From contig NZ_PQVF01000008.1 of the NCBI RefSeq assembly GCF_002920915.1, forward strand, positions 62,001 through 126,000: a stretch of DNA of 64,000 nucleotides. The letters run 5' to 3'. The position numbers were made by a program, and so were the translations under genes. Each line of letters opens with the position of its first letter. Positions within the stretch are counted from its first letter, which is position 1. The DNA is from Solitalea longa. GTDB taxonomy: Bacteria; Bacteroidota; Bacteroidia; Sphingobacteriales; Sphingobacteriaceae. This document shows, one piece after another, positions 35,175-45,345 of this stretch. Under the pieces are notes generated by a model. The model did no database searches. It was not told the DNA's origin and saw only the letters and a program-made list of their open reading frames with translations.

Positions 35175-35708
35175 TTAATTGAACAATTTCTTAAGAAAAT
35201 GTTCTAATTGAACCCCATGAAGGTTTTTAGCGATGATCTTACCTTCTTTGTCGAGAATAAAATTAGCAGGAATAGCATCTACCCCATAAGATTCGAGCGG
35301 TTGAGACTCCCATTTTTTCAAATCTGACACATGAATCCAGTTCATTTGATGGTTTTTAGTAGCTTGCTGCCAACGATTTTTATCATTATCAAGCGAAACT
35401 CCATAAATTTCCAAACCTTTGCCATGGTAGGTGGCATATAGGTTTGTAAGCTCAGGAACCTCCTGCATACAAGGCCCGCACCAGGATGCCCAGAAGTCTA
35501 CCAATACATATTTTCCTTTCAATGATGAAACGGATATTGGGTTACCATTAATATCGTTTAATTGAATTTCTGGAGCCATAAAGCCTTCGACATTACCTAT
35601 AGGTAATCCATTGGCAGCTCTTAACTCCGTTTTTGGGCTTTTCTTTTCGTTTGCACATGATGTAAAAACAAGCACCGAAATAAAAAGCCATAAGATGTTT
35701 AAACGCAT
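35175..35708 (-). CDS. TlpA/ResA-like thioredoxin lipoprotein
   Basis: A 177-aa thioredoxin-fold protein with a lipobox at LVFTSC (cysteine 18) and active site WASWCGPC (C77, C80), then the cis-proline segment VDAIPANFILDKEG. It probably reduces disulfides in the periplasm, for example for cytochrome c maturation. The -7 box TATTTTTG (35720-35713) ends 4 nt before the ATG, predicting a leaderless mRNA, and it touches the gatB terminator just upstream. Confidence 0.9.
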   Translation of the reverse strand: MRLNILWLFISVLVFTSCANEKKSPKTELRAANGLPIGNVEGFMAPEIQLNDINGNPISVSSLKGKYVLVDFWASWCGPCMQEVPELTNLYATYHGKGLEIYGVSLDNDKNRWQQATKNHQMNWIHVSDLKKWESQPLESYGVDAIPANFILDKEGKIIAKNLHGVQLEHFLKKLFN

Positions 35709-35712
35709 ACTC

Positions 35713-35720
35713 CAAAAATA
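35713..35720 (-). promoter_or_regulatory. tlpA-type gene -7 box, 4 nt from the ATG
   Basis: TATTTTTG on the minus strand. With the start offset seen at rnpB, transcription would begin at the A of the ATG. Confidence 0.55.
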
Positions 35721-35758
35721 AAAAGACTTTCCAGGTTTTCAGGCCGGGAAAGTCTTTT
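35721..35758 (-). terminator. Terminator of gatB
   Basis: The 12-bp perfect stem AAAAGACTTTCC/GGAAAGTCTTTT with a 14-nt loop lies 17 nt past the gatB stop. Its U-run (read leftward) overlaps the next gene's -7 box. Confidence 0.88.
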
Positions 35759-35775
35759 CATCTATTTATTTTATA

Positions 35776-37242
35776 TTATTTATGCAGCTCTAGTCGGTCG
35801 ATCATAAGTTTATTAGCTGATTTTGGATCTATTTTTCCTTTGGAGAGCTTCATTACATCGCCCATAAACAATCCAATCAGGTTTTTCTTACCCTTATGGT
35901 ATTCTTTAACCTTTTCCGGATACTTATCAAGCACTTGATCAATAAACCCGATCAATTCATTATCATCAGCTTCAATAAATACCTCTAATTCATGGGTCAA
36001 TTGTTCGACATTCTTTTCAGGGTGTTTTAATAACTCCGGAAACACCTGCTGGTTAGCCACCGAATTATTAATTCTACCATCATCTATTAAATTGATAATA
36101 GCTGCAAGCTGTTTGGGTTTAAGCTGAAAACTGGTGATCTCAATTACCTGATCGTTCAAATACGATTTTACGGCACCCATCATCCAGTTAGCGGCAGCTT
36201 TGTAGTTTGAGGTAAACTTTACAACCTCGTTAAAATACAGTGCAAACTGTTTATTGTCTGTTAATACAATAGCATCATATTCAGGAAGCCCGTATTCTGT
36301 TGTATACTTATGAATAAGTTGTTCAGGCAGCAATGGCAGTTCAGCCTGTACCGATTTAATATATTCATCTGTTACAACCACCGGCAGAAGGTCAGGTTCA
36401 GGAAAATAACGATAATCGTTGGCCATTTCCTTGGTGCGCAAAACGGAAGTAACGCCGGTACTAGCATCAAAGTTCAATGTATTTTGCGTTATTGTACCTC
36501 CGGCTTCAAGCACATCAATCTGTCTTTTAAACTCGAAATCAATAGCACGTTGCACATTTTTTATGGAGTTCATATTCTTAACCTCACAGCGCGTTCCATA
36601 CTCCTTGCTTCCTTTTAATCGAACCGAAATATTGGCATCACATCGCATGCTGCCTTCTTCCATATTTCCATCGCAAATATCCAGATAGCGTAATAGCTTT
36701 CGCATTTCGGTAAGATATTGGGCTGCTTGTTCCGAGCTGCGTAAATCAGGCTCTGACACAATTTCCAACAAAGGTACTCCGGCTCTATTAAGGTCTATAC
36801 AAGAGTTGAAAGGATCCTGATCATGCATACTTTTACCAGCATCTTCCTCCATATGGATATGATGCAAATGGATCTTTTTACGCGTGCCGTCTTTCAGATT
36901 TACTTCAATATGTCCTCCTACACTTATTGGCTTTGCATCCTGACTGATCTGGTAACCTTTTGGCAAATCGGCGTAGAAATAATTCTTACGATCAAAAGCG
37001 TTGTATTTATTGATGGTTCCGTTAGTTGCCAACCCTAATTTAATAGCATATTCTACAACCTTTTGATTAAGCTTGGGTAAAGTTCCGGGAAGCCCCAGGG
37101 AAATTGGACTGATATTGCAATTAGGTTCGGCACCAAATGCAGCAGAATCAGCACAAAATATTTTGGTATTGGTTGATAATTGCGCATGCACTTCTAAACC
37201 AACTACTAATTCGTAATTATCGTAAACGGTATTTCTTATCAT
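35776..37242 (-). CDS. gatB: Aspartyl/glutamyl-tRNA amidotransferase subunit B
   Basis: Kinase/amidotransferase subunit that converts Glu-tRNA(Gln) or Asp-tRNA(Asn) to the amide form with GatA and GatC. The protein is 488 aa from ATG 37242. It has the N-terminal catalytic part (ELVVGLEVHAQLSTNTKIFC, DLPKGYQISQ, the HMEEDAGKS motif) and the C-terminal helical plus YqeY-like tail (GLFMGDVMKLSKG). A frame extension to TTG 37254 is rejected because that codon lies inside the -7 box TAAATTTG (37259-37252). gatA and gatC are not nearby. Confidence 0.94.
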   Translation of the reverse strand: MIRNTVYDNYELVVGLEVHAQLSTNTKIFCADSAAFGAEPNCNISPISLGLPGTLPKLNQKVVEYAIKLGLATNGTINKYNAFDRKNYFYADLPKGYQISQDAKPISVGGHIEVNLKDGTRKKIHLHHIHMEEDAGKSMHDQDPFNSCIDLNRAGVPLLEIVSEPDLRSSEQAAQYLTEMRKLLRYLDICDGNMEEGSMRCDANISVRLKGSKEYGTRCEVKNMNSIKNVQRAIDFEFKRQIDVLEAGGTITQNTLNFDASTGVTSVLRTKEMANDYRYFPEPDLLPVVVTDEYIKSVQAELPLLPEQLIHKYTTEYGLPEYDAIVLTDNKQFALYFNEVVKFTSNYKAAANWMMGAVKSYLNDQVIEITSFQLKPKQLAAIINLIDDGRINNSVANQQVFPELLKHPEKNVEQLTHELEVFIEADDNELIGFIDQVLDKYPEKVKEYHKGKKNLIGLFMGDVMKLSKGKIDPKSANKLMIDRLELHK

Positions 37243-37251
37243 AGCTTTACG

Positions 37252-37259
37252 CAAATTTA
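37252..37259 (-). promoter_or_regulatory. gatB -7 box
   Basis: TAAATTTG on the minus strand, perfect consensus, 9 nt before the ATG. It predicts a leader of only about 5 nt and decides the start codon. Confidence 0.6.
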
Positions 37260-37357
37260 TAAGAATTTATGAATTTCGCATCATTTTATAAATTTTGTAA
37301 TCATTTTTATAATAACCATATTATTTCATTGAATTATTCAACTGAACTTTATTAATA

Positions 37358-38761
37358 ATGAGTGCAGTGTTAGGAAAAAGAAATAATTATATTGCAACAA
37401 TAGATTTGTTTAGACCATTGATGCTTAGAAAGTTATTTTCGCAGTCACTCTCGTTAATTGCAGGTGATAATAATCGATTCTCACTTGAAAACAGAATTTT
37501 CAACATAACTTGTATTGTTACCATTCTGCTTGCTTTTGGAGGAATTATTCTTAATGGAGTAAATGGAATAGACTGGCGCCTGAATATTATTGTTGTAATA
37601 GTTGAAACAGGTATTCTTATTCTTTATTACTTATCGAGGTTTAAATATAAATTCCAATCAACCGTTGTAGCTTTTATTCTGCTTTGTTATATAAGTTTGG
37701 GTATTGGCTGGTTTTTAAACAGCGGTAGCGAAGGTCCTGTCATTTATATCATTACTTTTTTCCTGATCGTTTTTATAAGCATTATTAACATAAAATATAG
37801 GGCCTTCTGGATCTTCACCTGTGTTGTTTTCACTTTATCTCTTTATACCATTGAATATTTCCATCCCGAATGGGTTGACACCTATAAATCAAGAGAAAAC
37901 AGGTTTATTGATATTATAGGCACTTTTATCTTAGTTATGGTAAGTATTCTGACGGTGGTACTTTCTATCAGAAACAATTATGAATATGAACGAAAGAAAG
38001 CAGAACGTCATAAAGAAGAAATCACCCTTCAAAACGAGCTTATCAGCAAACAGTATAAAAATCTGGAGAACCAGGACCTGATCAAAATAAAAGTGTTTTC
38101 CATTATTTCTCATGATTTGCGGGGGCCATTAACCTCTTTGCAGGGCTTACTCAACCTTTTTAACGAAAAATTAATTGGAGCAGAAGAGTTTACTGAACTT
38201 TCTTCTGAAATTACAGAGCGAGTAAGGCATAATCTTCAATTACTGGATAATTTATTGTATTGGTCGAACAGTCAAATGCTGGGATTGAAAGTAGAAGCCT
38301 CTGAAATTATTTTCAGCAACCTAATGGATGAGTTTCTCTATTTATTAAGACCTGAAGCAGAAAGTAAACACATTATTATTGAAAATAATGTTAAAACGGA
38401 TATTTCGGCTTTTGCTGATATCAATATGATTAAGGTGGTGGTTAGAAACCTTCTTTCGAATGCGATAAAATTTACGCGGCCTTTTGGTAAGATTAAAATC
38501 AGTTGCCGAAATGATGGTGAGGCGGTAGTTTTTTCGGTGGAAGATAACGGCGTGGGTATAAGTAACGAAAATCAGACGAAACTGTTTAGTATGGACCATT
38601 TCTCAACCAAAGGAACTGCTAACGAAATCGGTACCGGCCTAGGATTAATATTATGCAAAGATTTTATTGAGCGTAATGGCGGTAAAATATGGACGATCAG
38701 CGAATTGGGGAAAGGCAGTACATTCAGCTTTTCTCTGCCACGGGCTAAAGCTCATTTTTAA
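37358..38761 (+). CDS. Membrane histidine kinase with six-segment sensor
   Basis: A 467-aa kinase. About six membrane segments occupy residues 47-204 with very short loops, so the sensor is the membrane part itself. Then come a coiled linker (205-240), a HisKA domain with H252 (ISHDLRGPLTSLQG) and an HATPase domain (NLLSNAIKF, DNGVGIS, GTGLGLILCKDF). There is no response regulator beside it. It starts 103 bp from the divergent gatB and is followed 15 nt later by dgkA, which hints at an envelope-related signal, an inference only. Confidence 0.88.
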   Translation: MSAVLGKRNNYIATIDLFRPLMLRKLFSQSLSLIAGDNNRFSLENRIFNITCIVTILLAFGGIILNGVNGIDWRLNIIVVIVETGILILYYLSRFKYKFQSTVVAFILLCYISLGIGWFLNSGSEGPVIYIITFFLIVFISIINIKYRAFWIFTCVVFTLSLYTIEYFHPEWVDTYKSRENRFIDIIGTFILVMVSILTVVLSIRNNYEYERKKAERHKEEITLQNELISKQYKNLENQDLIKIKVFSIISHDLRGPLTSLQGLLNLFNEKLIGAEEFTELSSEITERVRHNLQLLDNLLYWSNSQMLGLKVEASEIIFSNLMDEFLYLLRPEAESKHIIIENNVKTDISAFADINMIKVVVRNLLSNAIKFTRPFGKIKISCRNDGEAVVFSVEDNGVGISNENQTKLFSMDHFSTKGTANEIGTGLGLILCKDFIERNGGKIWTISELGKGSTFSFSLPRAKAHF

Positions 38762-38776
38762 TTAAATCAGAAATCA

Positions 38777-39121
38777 ATGAAACTGCTCAACAGTTTTAAA
38801 TATGCTCTCAACGGCCTTAAAATCAGCTTTGTTTCCGAAGCCAATCTCAAAATTCATTTATTCATTACAATTATTGTTGTTTTTTCGGGCTTTGCAGTTA
38901 AACTAAGTGCAATCGAATGGTGTGTAATACTGTTATGTATTGGAATGGTTATAGGGTTTGAATTGATAAACACAGCCATTGAAAAGCTTGCCGATCGCGT
39001 TACCGTTGAACATGATCCCAAAATTGGATTAATAAAGGATATTGCCGCCGGTGCTGTTTTTCTATCTGCTTTAATTGCAGTTATTGTTGGAGCGATTATT
39101 TTTTTACCAAAAATCAGTTAA
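38777..39121 (+). CDS. dgkA: Diacylglycerol/undecaprenol kinase (DgkA family)
   Basis: A 114-aa integral membrane kinase with three membrane segments that phosphorylates undecaprenol or diacylglycerol, recycling lipid carriers. The family motif GFELINTAIEKLADRV with its catalytic Glu and the N-terminal FKYALNGLK are present; the form resembles the Gram-positive undecaprenol kinase. It follows the histidine kinase by 15 nt, so cotranscription is likely, and converges on the META lipoprotein gene with 5 bp between stops. Confidence 0.92.
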   Translation: MKLLNSFKYALNGLKISFVSEANLKIHLFITIIVVFSGFAVKLSAIEWCVILLCIGMVIGFELINTAIEKLADRVTVEHDPKIGLIKDIAAGAVFLSALIAVIVGAIIFLPKIS

Positions 39122-39126
39122 ACAGT

Positions 39127-39558
39127 TTATTTTGAAAACGAAGCCAGCAAATCCTTTCCTTTAAAAAGCTGAAGTTTTCCTTCGTTCATTTTAAAGTCGG
39201 TAGTTTCCCCCAGCGCTTTCGAAAAAGCATCCTCCACTTTCATATCTGGACATATTTTTTGTGTGGTGGCCATCGGGCTCAATTTTAATTTCCCTTCTTC
39301 AAACTTATAACCACCAGTAATGTTATTGCAGCCTAATGAACCACTTACCTTGTTCTCTTTAGTAAATTCCATAAAAGGAATGTTTTCTTTTCCAATGTCG
39401 ATGACGTTCCCGTTCGATATGAGTTGTGATAGGTTCCATCGGTGTCCAACCAAGGCCGATATATTTTCGGGTGTAATTAAACCTGAAGTTTTAACCGTAT
39501 TACATCCTGACCAAACAATTGAAATTAAAAAGGCAGTAAAGAGGATTTTAGATTTCAT
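39127..39558 (-). CDS. META domain lipoprotein (HslJ-like)
   Basis: A 143-aa lipoprotein with lipobox VWSGC (cysteine 19) and a META domain (about 35-140, with HRWNLSQL, GSLGCNNITGGY and MATTQKICPDM). META/HslJ proteins are envelope stress-linked with no known enzymatic role. It has an ATG start, is leftward and converges tightly on dgkA. Confidence 0.87.
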   Translation of the reverse strand: MKSKILFTAFLISIVWSGCNTVKTSGLITPENISALVGHRWNLSQLISNGNVIDIGKENIPFMEFTKENKVSGSLGCNNITGGYKFEEGKLKLSPMATTQKICPDMKVEDAFSKALGETTDFKMNEGKLQLFKGKDLLASFSK

Positions 39559-39617
39559 AACTATGAGCGTTTAATGGAGCATTAATTTAAGGAAAAAAGC
39601 TCGCTCAAGAGCAATAA

Positions 39618-39652
39618 AAAACGCAACCTGAATCTTTATTCGGGTTGCGTTT
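39618..39652 (-). terminator. Terminator of alaS
   Basis: 15-base arms (AAACGCAACC side with GGTTGCGTTT side, one mismatch) lie 22 nt past the alaS stop. T-rich sequence follows on the minus strand. Confidence 0.88.
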
Positions 39653-39674
39653 AATTGTCTATTAGTAATTGTTA

Positions 39675-42341
39675 CTATTGAACAAATTGTTTAGCTTTTG
39701 CTAAAGCTCTTTCCAGTCCGCTGCTGTCTTTTCCACCTGCAGTAGCATAAAAAGGCTGTCCACCCCCACCACCTTGTATCTCTTTACCCAACTCTCTTAC
39801 TATTTGCGATGCATTCAGTTTTTTATCCTGAACCAGGTTATCAGAAATAATTACTGAAATACTTGGCTTTCCATCAATTTCGGCAGCAATAACCAGGAAA
39901 AGGTTATTAAGCTTTTCGCGCATTTCAAACGACAGGTTTTTAATTGCTTCTGCTGAAGGAATATCCACTTTTGCGGCGATAAAGTTTACCCCATTTATTG
40001 CTTCTGCTTTTTTAGCCAGATCATCTTTCAGCATCGAAGCTTTTTGTATGATCATTTGCTCCAGCTCTTTGCGTAAACGGTTATTTTCCTCTAAAACAGA
40101 TTCTAAACCTTTAACTACATCCTTTGGATTCTTTAATAAAGTTTTCACTTCATTAACAATAGCTTGCTGCTGATTGTATAGCTCTTCCGCTTTTGTAGCT
40201 GTAATCGCTTCAATACGACGAACACCTGCTGCAACAGCACTTTCGGCCACAATTTTAAATGAGCCGATCTGACCTGTTGCCGGAACGTGAATACCACCAC
40301 AAAGTTCTTTTGAATAGCTTGGATCGAAAGTAATTACACGAACAAAATCACCGTATTTTTCGCCGAACAACGCAGTTACACCCGAATCAATTGCTTGTTG
40401 GAAAGGAACCTTTCGTTGCTCATCGAGATTGATGTTTTCACGAATTTTCTCATTTACAATTTTCTCAATGGCAGCAATTTCCTCATCAGTAACTTTTGCA
40501 AAATGAGAGAAGTCAAAACGCAGGTAATCATCGTTTACCAATGAACCCTTTTGGTTTACATGTTCGCCTAAAACATGTTTTAACGCCGCATGCAATAAGT
40601 GCGTTGCCGAGTGGTTATTGGCTGTATCTCTGCGTTTATCAGCATCTACCTTAGCAGTAAATGCTTTTGTTAGATCTTCAGGTAATTCATCGGTAAAATG
40701 AACGATCAGGTTATTCTCTTTTTTGGTATCGTTAATTCTAACCAGTTCATTTGCATTTTCCAAAACGCCGGTATCTCCTACCTGGCCCCCGCCCTCTGCA
40801 TAAAAAGGTGTTTTGTCTAATACCAACTGGAATTGTTCTTTCCCTTTAGCTTTGATCTTGCGATATTTTAAGATCTGAACTTCTGCTTCTAACTGATCAT
40901 AACCCAGGAATTCAGTCTCTTTATCAGTTCCAACCAAAACCCAATCGCCAGTATCAATGGCAGTAGCCGCACGAGAACGCTCTTTTTGCTGAGTTAAGGC
41001 TTTATTAAAGCCTTCCATGTCAACTGTCAATCCAATTTCTCTTGCCAGTAATTGAGTTAAATCGATAGGAAATCCATTTGTATCATACAACTCGAACGCA
41101 AATTCTCCTCCTATTCTGGATTGTGCACCCTCATTAATCTTTTGACCTATTAAACTTAAATGTTCAGGAAGTAATTCTAAGCCTTGTACATACTTTTCAA
41201 AACGCTGAATACCGCCCGCCAATGTGCGTAAGAAAGAGGCTTCTTCTTCCTTAACTACTTTCTCAACAAATGATTTTTGTTCTTTTAGTTCGTTGAATAC
41301 ACCTTCAAACTGATCAGCTAATAAAGCCACAAGTTTATATAAGAAAGGTTCTTTTAGGTTTAAGAAGGTATATGCATAACGAACTGCACGACGTAGAATA
41401 CGGCGAATCACATAACCTGCTCCTGTATTAGAAGGTAACTGTCCATCGGTAATAGTGAAAGAAATAGCACGAATATGGTCGGCCATTACACGCATAGCGA
41501 TATCGGTTTTCTCTTCTTTACCATATGGAATACCACATTGCGAGGCAATGAACTGAATCATTGGTTGGAAAACATCGGTATCGTAGTTAGAACGCTTGCC
41601 TTGAAGAGCCATACATAAACGTTCAAAGCCCATTCCGGTATCAACATGCTGGGCTGGAAGTTTTTCTAAGGAACCATCGGCTTTACGGTTAAACTCCATA
41701 AATACGTTGTTCCAGATTTCAACAACCTGTGGATGGTCATTATTTACCAACTCCTTTCCATCCTGTTGGGCACGTTCTTCTTCAGTTCTTAAATCAATAT
41801 GGATCTCTGAACACGGACCACAAGGCCCCTGATCGCCCATCTCCCAGAAATTATCCTTTTTATTTCCATATAAAATGCGATCTTCAGAAATGTATTTCTT
41901 CCAGATCTCTTTTGCATCATTATCAGGGGCAAGATTCTCTTTAGCGTCACCTTCAAAAACAGTTACGTATAAACGGTCTTTAGGCAGTTTGTATACATCT
42001 GTTAACAATTCCCAAGCCCATTCAATAGCTTCTTTTTTGAAATAATCGCCAAAGCTCCAGTTCCCTAACATCTCAAACATGGTATGATGGTAAGTGTCGA
42101 TACCTACTTCTTCCAAATCATTATGCTTCCCCGAAACACGAAGACATTTTTGAGTATCGGCCACACGAGGAAATTTTACAGGAGAAACACCTAGGAAAAT
42201 ATCCTTAAACGGTGCCATTCCTGAATTAATGAACATCAGTGTGGGGTCGTTTTTAACAACTAAGGGTGCCGAGGGCACAATTTTATGTTGTTTACTCTCA
42301 AAAAAATCTAAAAATGCTTTACGAACTGATCTCGAATCCAT
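39675..42341 (-). CDS. alaS: Alanyl-tRNA synthetase
   Basis: Charges tRNA(Ala). The 888-aa protein has the class II catalytic core ([32 protein letters not shown]), the tRNA-recognition part, the editing domain with [11 protein letters not shown] and [15 protein letters not shown] (zinc ligands), and a C-terminal DHHA1 region with the [14 protein letters not shown] motif. The length is standard. The -7 box TATTTTTG (42430-42423) predicts a leader of about 75 nt. It is divergent from the M23 peptidase gene with a long perfect palindrome between. Confidence 0.97.
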   Translation of the reverse strand: MDSRSVRKAFLDFFESKQHKIVPSAPLVVKNDPTLMFINSGMAPFKDIFLGVSPVKFPRVADTQKCLRVSGKHNDLEEVGIDTYHHTMFEMLGNWSFGDYFKKEAIEWAWELLTDVYKLPKDRLYVTVFEGDAKENLAPDNDAKEIWKKYISEDRILYGNKKDNFWEMGDQGPCGPCSEIHIDLRTEEERAQQDGKELVNNDHPQVVEIWNNVFMEFNRKADGSLEKLPAQHVDTGMGFERLCMALQGKRSNYDTDVFQPMIQFIASQCGIPYGKEEKTDIAMRVMADHIRAISFTITDGQLPSNTGAGYVIRRILRRAVRYAYTFLNLKEPFLYKLVALLADQFEGVFNELKEQKSFVEKVVKEEEASFLRTLAGGIQRFEKYVQGLELLPEHLSLIGQKINEGAQSRIGGEFAFELYDTNGFPIDLTQLLAREIGLTVDMEGFNKALTQQKERSRAATAIDTGDWVLVGTDKETEFLGYDQLEAEVQILKYRKIKAKGKEQFQLVLDKTPFYAEGGGQVGDTGVLENANELVRINDTKKENNLIVHFTDELPEDLTKAFTAKVDADKRRDTANNHSATHLLHAALKHVLGEHVNQKGSLVNDDYLRFDFSHFAKVTDEEIAAIEKIVNEKIRENINLDEQRKVPFQQAIDSGVTALFGEKYGDFVRVITFDPSYSKELCGGIHVPATGQIGSFKIVAESAVAAGVRRIEAITATKAEELYNQQQAIVNEVKTLLKNPKDVVKGLESVLEENNRLRKELEQMIIQKASMLKDDLAKKAEAINGVNFIAAKVDIPSAEAIKNLSFEMREKLNNLFLVIAAEIDGKPSISVIISDNLVQDKKLNASQIVRELGKEIQGGGGGQPFYATAGGKDSSGLERALAKAKQFVQ

Positions 42342-42422
42342 GTATTGAGTTATGAGTTTTAGTATTAAGTCTTCTGTTAAAAACCAGATTAAATGCTATT
42401 TATCCTAAAAATAGATAGCGGG

Positions 42423-42430
42423 CAAAAATA
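42423..42430 (-). promoter_or_regulatory. alaS -7 box
   Basis: TATTTTTG followed by C on the minus strand, a perfect consensus 81 nt before the ATG. Confidence 0.55.
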
Positions 42431-42571
42431 AGGGTTTGAAACGGAAAATACTGTTTAAAATGAGAAAGAGTTAAGGTTAAAATCATTTATTAAAACTTAA
42501 CTAAAAACTAAAAAGATGAATTGTTGTTTAATACTTTATATCTGCTGATAAAATAGATAATTGGAAATTAG

Positions 42572-42622
42572 TTTTAATAACACATTGGTTACATATTAAC
42601 TGTAACCAATGTGTTATTAAAA
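42572..42622. repeat. Perfect 22-bp inverted repeat between divergent genes
   Basis: Arms 42572-42593 and 42601-42622 are fully complementary around the 7-nt loop TATTAAC. Both neighbours point away from it, so it is not an ordinary terminator for either. It could be an operator, an mRNA 5' hairpin of the M23 gene or a small mobile repeat. Confidence 0.8.
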
Positions 42623-42721
42623 TCGTAAAAAATACTGAGCCAAACCAATTAAGTCTGCCAAGTCTTAAATCAAGAGCTCATTAATTTTTTTCATTCCAAA
42701 AACTTACGATTTGCCTTGCTT

Positions 42722-43693
42722 ATGGCGAAAAAGGTCAAATATTTCTATAACTCGAGTACCCTTAAATACGAAAAAGTAGAGCTTTCTTTCGGAAAAAAAC
42801 TGCTTCGTGTATTAGGATACCTTGCTACGGTTTCTGTGTTTTCGGTGGTTACCGTAACCATCGCTTATAATATTTTAGATTCTCCAAAAGAAAAGAAGTT
42901 AAAACGCGATATCTCCCAGCTCAGTCTTCAATATGACATTTTACATAAGCGAATGAAGCAGCTGGATGGAGTGGTAACCGATCTACAGGAACGTGACAAT
43001 AACATTTACAGGGTTATTTTTGAATCGGAGCCAATAACTTCGGATGAATGGCAAACGAATTTTGCAGGTATAAAGCGATATAAAGCACTTGAATCATCGA
43101 ACTATTCTTCTTTAATGATTGAAGCAACACGAAAACTCGATGAGCTTTCAAAAAAAATGTACGTTCAATCAAAATCTTACGATTACCTGATCAGGGAGGT
43201 GCGGAATAAAGATAAAATGCTTGCCTCAGTACCAGCTATTCAACCGGTTTCAAATAAAGACCTGACAAGGATGGCTTCAGGATATGGGTATCGCATCCAT
43301 CCTATTTATAAAACTCGTAAATTTCATGCCGGAATGGACTTTACCTCACCTACCGGAACTCCGATCTACTCTACCGGCGACGGCGTGGTAATAAAGGCTG
43401 AATTTGGACGTGGTTTTGGTAACGAGGTTCAAATAAATCACGGATATGGCTATTCAACTATTTATGGTCATATGAGCAGGATAAAGGCAAAGATTGGTCA
43501 CAAGGTAAAAAGAGGAGAAATTATTGGTTATGTTGGTAATACCGGTGCATCCACAGGCCCTCATTGCCATTACGAGGTGCATAGAAACGGTCAGCCGGTT
43601 AACCCAATTAACTTTTACTTTAATGACCTAAGTCCTGCCGAATACGATAAAATGTTGGAACTTTCATCAAGAAACAATCAATCATTCGACTAA
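42722..43693 (+). CDS. M23-family peptidoglycan endopeptidase, membrane-anchored
   Basis: A 323-aa LytM-type peptidase. A cytosolic N-terminus is followed by one membrane anchor (about residues 32-50), a coiled-coil stalk (about 55-85) and the C-terminal zinc peptidase: GYRIHPIYKTRKFHAGMDF gives the first ligands, then YGHMS, and HCHYEVH completes the site. All ligands are present, so it is probably active on cell-wall crosslinks. The start is ATG 42722 rather than the TTG two codons earlier. It is followed after 1 nt by a MerR gene. Confidence 0.9.
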   Translation: MAKKVKYFYNSSTLKYEKVELSFGKKLLRVLGYLATVSVFSVVTVTIAYNILDSPKEKKLKRDISQLSLQYDILHKRMKQLDGVVTDLQERDNNIYRVIFESEPITSDEWQTNFAGIKRYKALESSNYSSLMIEATRKLDELSKKMYVQSKSYDYLIREVRNKDKMLASVPAIQPVSNKDLTRMASGYGYRIHPIYKTRKFHAGMDFTSPTGTPIYSTGDGVVIKAEFGRGFGNEVQINHGYGYSTIYGHMSRIKAKIGHKVKRGEIIGYVGNTGASTGPHCHYEVHRNGQPVNPINFYFNDLSPAEYDKMLELSSRNNQSFD

Positions 43694-43694
43694 A

Positions 43695-44033
43695 ATGCCA
43701 TACAAAGAACGTGAAATAAAAAAACTGTACTACACCATTGGCGAAGTGGCTGATATGTTTAATGTAAGTACATCACACATTCGTTTTTGGGAGAAAGAGT
43801 TTGATATTCTTCAGCCAAAGAAAAATAAAAAGGGTAATCGTTTATTTTCACCGGAAGATATTGAGAACCTAAAAATCATTTATCATTTGGTTAAAGAGAA
43901 GGGCTATACTTTACAAGGGGCCAAAGATTACCTGAAAAGCAATAAAAACATTGAAGTGGATAAGCAAAAGGTAATTGATTCACTCACCAGCTTAAAATCA
44001 TTTTTGCTTCAATTAAAAGATGAATTGAAGTAA
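43695..44033 (+). CDS. MerR-family transcriptional regulator
   Basis: A 112-aa protein with an N-terminal MerR winged HTH (about residues 10-80: YYTIGEVADMFNVSTSHIRFWEKEF, then GNRLFSPEDIENL) and a short helical tail. It has no effector-binding domain and no metal cysteines, so it is a minimal MerR of the type common in Bacteroidota. The gene is 1 nt from the M23 peptidase gene and surely cotranscribed; a role in cell-wall or division control is inferred from that only. Confidence 0.88.
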   Translation: MPYKEREIKKLYYTIGEVADMFNVSTSHIRFWEKEFDILQPKKNKKGNRLFSPEDIENLKIIYHLVKEKGYTLQGAKDYLKSNKNIEVDKQKVIDSLTSLKSFLLQLKDELK

Positions 44034-44535
44034 AGGGATTTTCAACGATAATCAGGCCATCATTAAATTCTCAAATTTAAACCAATAGACTCGCTGGTCA
44101 ATCTAAAAACATTGTTTTACTATCAAAAAGCTTGTTTTTTTGAAGTTTTTTTGTAACTTGGGTGTTACGAAACATCTTCCTCTTTTTACATGATCAGAAA
44201 AATCATCTGGGTGCTTTGTCCCTGTATCTCAATTGCGCAAAGGTATATGGACAAAGCTTTTTTTATGGGCTTTTAAACAGCACTTTAGGTGTTTTTATCT
44301 CACCTTTTACTAAATTTTACAATAACTCAATTTCACCTGTTTTTAGGCTACTTTATCTCCATAAAATCTCACTTTTCATCTCGCTCTTCGCTAACCTAAC
44401 ACTTCTTCCTCCTAATTATTTTCCGAACCAAGTTCTTGTATTAGTTAAAATTTTTAACAATATTTAGAATACATCTTACAATAGTTAATTATCTCAAACA
44501 GAGGTAATACCCTACACACTACCTAACATCTATTT
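44034..44535. other. 502-bp spacer before the PorV-like/ComEC cluster
   Basis: No credible gene is seen. An open frame at 44162-44467 begins with a non-ATG codon and its product is a jumble of hydrophobic and aromatic residues. T-rich runs at 44131-44156 could serve as a weak terminator for the MerR gene. No -7 box consensus was found. Confidence 0.55.
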
Positions 44536-45345
44536 ATGTTCAAAAACATCGTTGCATGCGTTTTGTCCATATACTTTATTACGGGCAAATTATATGCGCA
44601 AAACCTATTTTACGGAGCGCGAATTGGTGCATTGGCAAACGCCGGCTCAGCCATAAACGATTCCTGGAATATTGCAGGCAATCCGGCCGCATTTACATCT
44701 GTTCATTCCTTTACCGCCTCCATGGGCTACCTAAACCAGTTTTCATCGCCTGAGTTTAGTACCAAGGCTGGCATTTTAGGTTTTCCTGTAAAATCAAACT
44801 TTTTTGGTGTAAGTTTTAATTCCTTTGGACAGAACCCCTACACTGAAATGACGACCGGTTTAAGCTACGGGCGTTCATTTGGAAGTAATTTTTCTATTGG
44901 ATTAAAATTTAATTATCATACGGTTGCCATTGCCAATTATGGCAACAGCTCAACTTATTCTATTGAAGTTGGCTTGATGGCCAAGATAATGACAAACCTT
45001 ACTATAGCCACCCACATTATTAATCCCACCCGATCTGATTTTGGCGAAGAACTTCAAAATCCCTTGCTCACCATATTCCGTTTAGGAGCCCGCTATGATC
45101 TATCTGAAAAAACCTTTATTGTTTCAGAAGTTGAAAAGCCTATTTCCATGAATACCCGTTTCAAAACAGGACTTGAATTTGGAGTTTTTAAGCAATTAGT
45201 GCTTCGGGGAGGCATATCCGGTCATCCGTTTCAGCAATACTTTGGAGCTGGCTATACCACCTCAAAACTTCAAATAAACATTGCGGCTTCAATTCATCCT
45301 AGCGTAGGTTATTCACCCCAAATGAGTATTAGCTATGAATTTTAA
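44536..45345 (+). CDS. PorV/FadL-like outer-membrane beta-barrel protein
   Basis: A 269-aa protein with a signal peptide ending LYAQ. The mature N-terminus GARIGALANAGSAINDSWNIAGNPA is characteristic of the PorV/PorQ-FadL-like barrel group of Bacteroidota. Alternating strands follow throughout, and the C-terminal residue is Phe, as expected for barrel assembly. Its stop codon overlaps the next gene's start by 11 nt, so production is coupled to the HHH-barrel protein. No type IX secretion genes are nearby, which argues for a separate job. Confidence 0.8.
   Translation: MFKNIVACVLSIYFITGKLYAQNLFYGARIGALANAGSAINDSWNIAGNPAAFTSVHSFTASMGYLNQFSSPEFSTKAGILGFPVKSNFFGVSFNSFGQNPYTEMTTGLSYGRSFGSNFSIGLKFNYHTVAIANYGNSSTYSIEVGLMAKIMTNLTIATHIINPTRSDFGEELQNPLLTIFRLGARYDLSEKTFIVSEVEKPISMNTRFKTGLEFGVFKQLVLRGGISGHPFQQYFGAGYTTSKLQINIAASIHPSVGYSPQMSISYEF

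Larger units (their letters stand above)
42342..42721. other. Divergent alaS-M23 intergenic region
   Basis: No gene in 380 bp. It contains the alaS -7 box (42430-42423), a perfect 22-bp inverted repeat (42572-42622) and AT-rich filler. No clear -7 box precedes the M23 gene. Confidence 0.65.

Noticed and set aside
44162-44467. 101-codon open frame before the PorV-like gene
   Set aside because: Non-ATG start, no recognisable domain, composition typical of translated AT-rich non-coding DNA.
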